Source: JAFKKS01 sp039808325 (GTDB taxonomy: Bacteria; Pseudomonadota; Alphaproteobacteria; Rhizobiales; Xanthobacteraceae). From it: DNA of 64,000 nt. The stretch covers positions 16,006 through 80,005 of the forward strand of contig JBDHSU010000003.1 in assembly GCA_039808325.1 (NCBI GenBank), in the 5' to 3' direction. Position numbers and translations under genes: made by a program. The notes below the pieces were generated by a model, which did not search any database, had not been told where the DNA came from, and was given only the letters and a program-made list of their open reading frames with translations. Below, one piece after another: positions 60,835-64,000 of the stretch (its first letter is position 1; every line of letters starts with the position of its first letter).

Positions 60835-61575
60835 TCACGCATCCGCTCCCGCGGCAAGCGGTTTGCCAAGATAGGCCTCGATCACCTCCGGATGCGTCAC
60901 CACGTCCTGCGGCGTGCCGCGGAAAAGCTCGCGGCCGAAGTTCAGGACGAAGACGTGATCGCAAAGGTCGACAATGACATGGACGACATGCTCGATCATC
61001 ACGATCGTCGCGCCGGCGGCATGGATGCGGCGCAGCGTGGACATCAGGTCCTCGATCTCTCCCCAGGTCAGGCCGCCCATGACTTCGTCGAGCAGAATGA
61101 GCTTGGGCTCGGTCGCGAGCACGCGCGCGAGCTCGAGCTTCTTCTTGCCGCCGAGCGTCAGCGCGCCCGCCGGCACATCCGCCTGATCGGTCAGGCCCAC
61201 GAGCCGCAACGGTTCCTCGGACATGGCGCGCGCTTCCTTCAGCGAGCGCCGCGCCCCGTTGCGCGAGAACAGCGCGCCCGTCACCACGTTGTCGCGCACG
61301 GACATTTCGGCAAACGGCTGCGTGATCTGGAACGTCCGGCCGATGCCGCGATGAGCGATCCGATACGGCGGCAAACCGTGGATCGGCTCTCCCTCGAACT
61401 CGATCGTCCCGGACGAGAGCGGGGCGTATCCGGTGATGAGGTTGAGCAGCGTCGTCTTGCCGGCGCCATTGGCGCCGATAATGCCGAAGAACTGACCCGG
61501 CCGCACCTCGAACGACACATCGGAGATGGCCTTGATGCCCCCGAACGATTTCGCGACGTTCGTAATCTTCAGCAC
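60835..61575 (-). CDS. Liv-type ABC transporter ATP-binding protein (LivG)
   Basis: A 246-residue ATPase: Walker A GANGAGKTT at about 33-41, the LivG-type GRTFQITQPFAEMSVRDNV, signature LTLGGKKKLELAR (variant with Lys-rich helix), Walker B LILLDEVMGGLTW, and IVMIEHVV. Walker B reads DEV instead of DEP, a common LivG change. The start is 8 bp after the livF stop. It drives the second Liv system of the window with the three genes on its 5' side. Confidence 0.91.
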   Translation of the reverse strand: MLKITNVAKSFGGIKAISDVSFEVRPGQFFGIIGANGAGKTTLLNLITGYAPLSSGTIEFEGEPIHGLPPYRIAHRGIGRTFQITQPFAEMSVRDNVVTGALFSRNGARRSLKEARAMSEEPLRLVGLTDQADVPAGALTLGGKKKLELARVLATEPKLILLDEVMGGLTWGEIEDLMSTLRRIHAAGATIVMIEHVVHVIVDLCDHVFVLNFGRELFRGTPQDVVTHPEVIEAYLGKPLAAGADA

Positions 61576-61583
61576 GGTCGACC

Positions 61584-62347
<764 letters not shown>

Positions 62348-62351
<4 letters not shown>

Positions 62352-63331
62352 CGCGGCCTCGTGTCGGCGGGCACGGGCATCGACGCTCCGCCGCGGCCGG
62401 AACGCCAGTCGAGGAACTGCACGATTCCGCCGCGGATGCCTTGCGGCAAATAGAGAACGCAGCCGACGAGAATGAGGCCGAAGACCAACAGGCTCGCCCC
62501 CTCGATGTGGCCGAGGCCGATGCGCGTGGCATCGCCGATGAGCGTCGTCGCGACGGCTCCGAGAACGGGGCCGGACAGCGTGTAGATGCCGCCGAGAATC
62601 GGGGCGATCTGCGAGGTGATCGTGATGTGAAGGTCGAACGCGAGCGCCGGATCGATGTATCCGCCGTGCCAGACCTCGACGCCACCGGCAAGCGACGCCA
62701 GCGAGCCGGAGATCGCCGTTATCGCGGCTCGGTACTTCAACGGATAGAGGCCGAGCATTTGCGAAGCGCCCTCGTTTGCCCGCATGGCGCGAAACGCGAA
62801 GTGGTAGCGCGATCGGCTGATCGCCCAGGCGATCAGGCAGGTGCCGACAGCCGCGATCCCCATCGCCAAGTTCACCGTGAACGCGCCGGGAAAGTTATCC
62901 GGAATGAGATACGCGCCCTTTGCGCCGCCGGTCAGATCCGGCAGCATCACCGCGATCACCCGCAGCCCCTCGGAAACCGCCAAGGTCGTGATGGCGAAAT
63001 AGATTCCGCGCATCTTTCCAGTGATCAACGCCAAGCCCAAGCCGAGGATCGCGCCCGCCACGAGCGACCCGAGCAGCGAAAGCCAGAACGGCGTGCCGGC
63101 GGAATTGGCCGCCAGGATCGCGGCATAGCCCCCAAGCCCGAAAAAGGCCGAATGCCCGAGCGAAATCAGGCCGGCGCTCGCCATCAGATTCCAGCTCACC
63201 GCAAGGACGACAAGCGAGCACGTGCGGAACGTGATGTCCACCATCGTCGGCGAACCGAACACCGGCGTGAGCAGCGCAAAAAGAAGGCCGACAACCCAGA
63301 TCGACACGGAGGCGAAGCGCATATTCATCAC
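62348..63331 (-). CDS. Liv-type ABC transporter permease (LivM)
   Basis: A 327-residue permease with about nine helices. It carries SWNLMASAGLISLGHSAFFGLGGYAA (about 45-70), the LivM motif, and GIYTLSGPVLGAV near the C-terminus. A hydrophilic tail (WRSGRGGASMPVPADTRPR) follows. It overlaps livH by 4 bp upstream and livF by 4 bp downstream. It forms the translocation pore with the partial LivH at the window edge. Confidence 0.92.
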
Positions 63332-64000
63332 TGGGTCTCGACTGCTTCACCCAGGATACCGCGCGGCCTGAGAATAAGAATCCCGATGATAAGGACGAAC
63401 GCGATGCCCTCGGCCCAGCCGGACCCGTCCGGGAGATAATACGACGCGAAGGTCTCGGCGAAAGCGAGAACGAGCGCCCCGATGACGGTGCCGGCGATGC
63501 TGCCGAGGCCGCCCAGAATGACGATCGCAATAGCCTTCACGAGCATCGGAAAGCCCATGAACGGCGTAATCGTCAGGATGAAGCTGACGACCACGCCGGT
63601 CGCCACGCCGAGCGCGCAGCTCACGCCGAACGACAACGCGTAGATTCGCCGCACATCGACGCCCATGAGCGTCGCGGCCGCGCGGTTTTCCGCGACGGCG
63701 CGCGTCGCCAGCCCCGTCTCGGACCAACGCAGCCAGGCGATGAGCGCGGCGACCATTACGACCGCGACCGCGAATGCGACCAGCCGCCCATGCACCACCA
63801 GCACGTCACCGATCAGGAACGATGAGGTTGCGTAGACCGGCGTCGTCGAGCGCGCGTTGCCTGTCCATAAGATGATCGCGATATGCTGAATCGCCAGACC
63901 CAGCCCGAAGGTGAGCAGGATCTGGTTGATGTGGGGCGCATCGAGGACCTTCGCGACAAAGCCGCTGAACAGGAGCCAGCCAAGCGCGTAGCCTGCGACA
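63328..64000 (-). CDS. Liv-type ABC transporter permease (LivH), 5' end beyond the window
   Basis: Only the C-terminal 223 residues or so are in the window; the frame is open to base 64000. Visible parts are LDAPHINQILLTFGLGLAIQHI, then the cytoplasmic loop TRAVAENRAAATLMGVDVRRIYAL (the EAA-like ATPase contact) and LGGLGSIAGTVIGALVLAF, all standard for LivH. A binding-protein gene is expected further upstream, outside the window. It is the first visible gene of the operon continuing through livM, livF and livG, and possibly the crotonase and CoA-transferase. Confidence 0.9.
   Translation of the reverse strand, partial: VAGYALGWLLFSGFVAKVLDAPHINQILLTFGLGLAIQHIAIILWTGNARSTTPVYATSSFLIGDVLVVHGRLVAFAVAVVMVAALIAWLRWSETGLATRAVAENRAAATLMGVDVRRIYALSFGVSCALGVATGVVVSFILTITPFMGFPMLVKAIAIVILGGLGSIAGTVIGALVLAFAETFASYYLPDGSGWAEGIAFVLIIGILILRPRGILGEAVETQ

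Overview
The window is 64 kb of high-GC DNA with densely packed genes in operons, many overlapping by an ATGA. The phospholipid N-methyltransferase (pmtA), the intergenic palindromic repeats, and the abundance of CaiB CoA-transferases, branched-chain-type ABC transporters and FCD-type GntR regulators point to an alphaproteobacterium of the Hyphomicrobiales (Rhizobiales), of the Bradyrhizobium/Rhodoplanes kind. This assignment is an inference from gene content and repeats. No phage, transposase, integrase or CRISPR array is visible.

Region 1 (1-20.1 kb): pmtA, a tRNA-Met(CAT) and a D-2-hydroxyacid dehydrogenase lead into a catabolic block. An FCD GntR regulator and an enolase-superfamily enzyme are divergent at about 3.0 kb. 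A nine-gene minus-strand operon (13.5 to 4.2 kb) encodes a crotonase, HyuA/HyuB, an epimerase, an SDR and an SsuABC/TauABC-like transporter. A seven-gene plus-strand operon (13.6-20.1 kb) encodes a CaiB CoA-transferase, a complete Liv-type ABC transporter and an SDR. Both divergent promoter regions carry the same 10-mer TGTACAGTAT, so the GntR probably controls all of them.

Region 2 (20.3-42.4 kb): a large fusion of a molybdopterin oxidoreductase with a flavin/2Fe-2S reductase comes first. Next is a minus-strand operon of ECF sigma factor, membrane anti-sigma candidate, CpxP/CnrX-like periplasmic sensor and an MdtABC-type RND pump with its outer-membrane channel. A TRAP transporter follows, then housekeeping genes: GNAT, glutathionyl-hydroquinone reductase, Nudix, metallophosphoesterase, YbaK. 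A candidate small RNA with a strong intrinsic terminator lies between the Nudix and metallophosphoesterase genes.

Region 3 (42.4-64 kb): a second catabolic block surrounds another FCD GntR regulator. One minus-strand operon carries a tandem CaiB fusion, an HMG-CoA-lyase-like enzyme, a stand-alone 2-oxoacid dehydrogenase E1 (SucA/DHTKD1 type) and an Old Yellow Enzyme. The next carries another Old Yellow Enzyme, a BadI-like ring hydrolase, an acyl-CoA dehydrogenase with Asp at the catalytic-base position and a second tandem CaiB fusion. A divergent BadH-like SDR, an MmgE/PrpD protein, a further CaiB and crotonase, and a LivGFMH transporter running off the right edge complete it. The set resembles the cyclohexanecarboxyl-CoA to pimeloyl-CoA route. 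TTGCAT/ATGCAA inverted repeats in both regulatory gaps suggest a common regulator.
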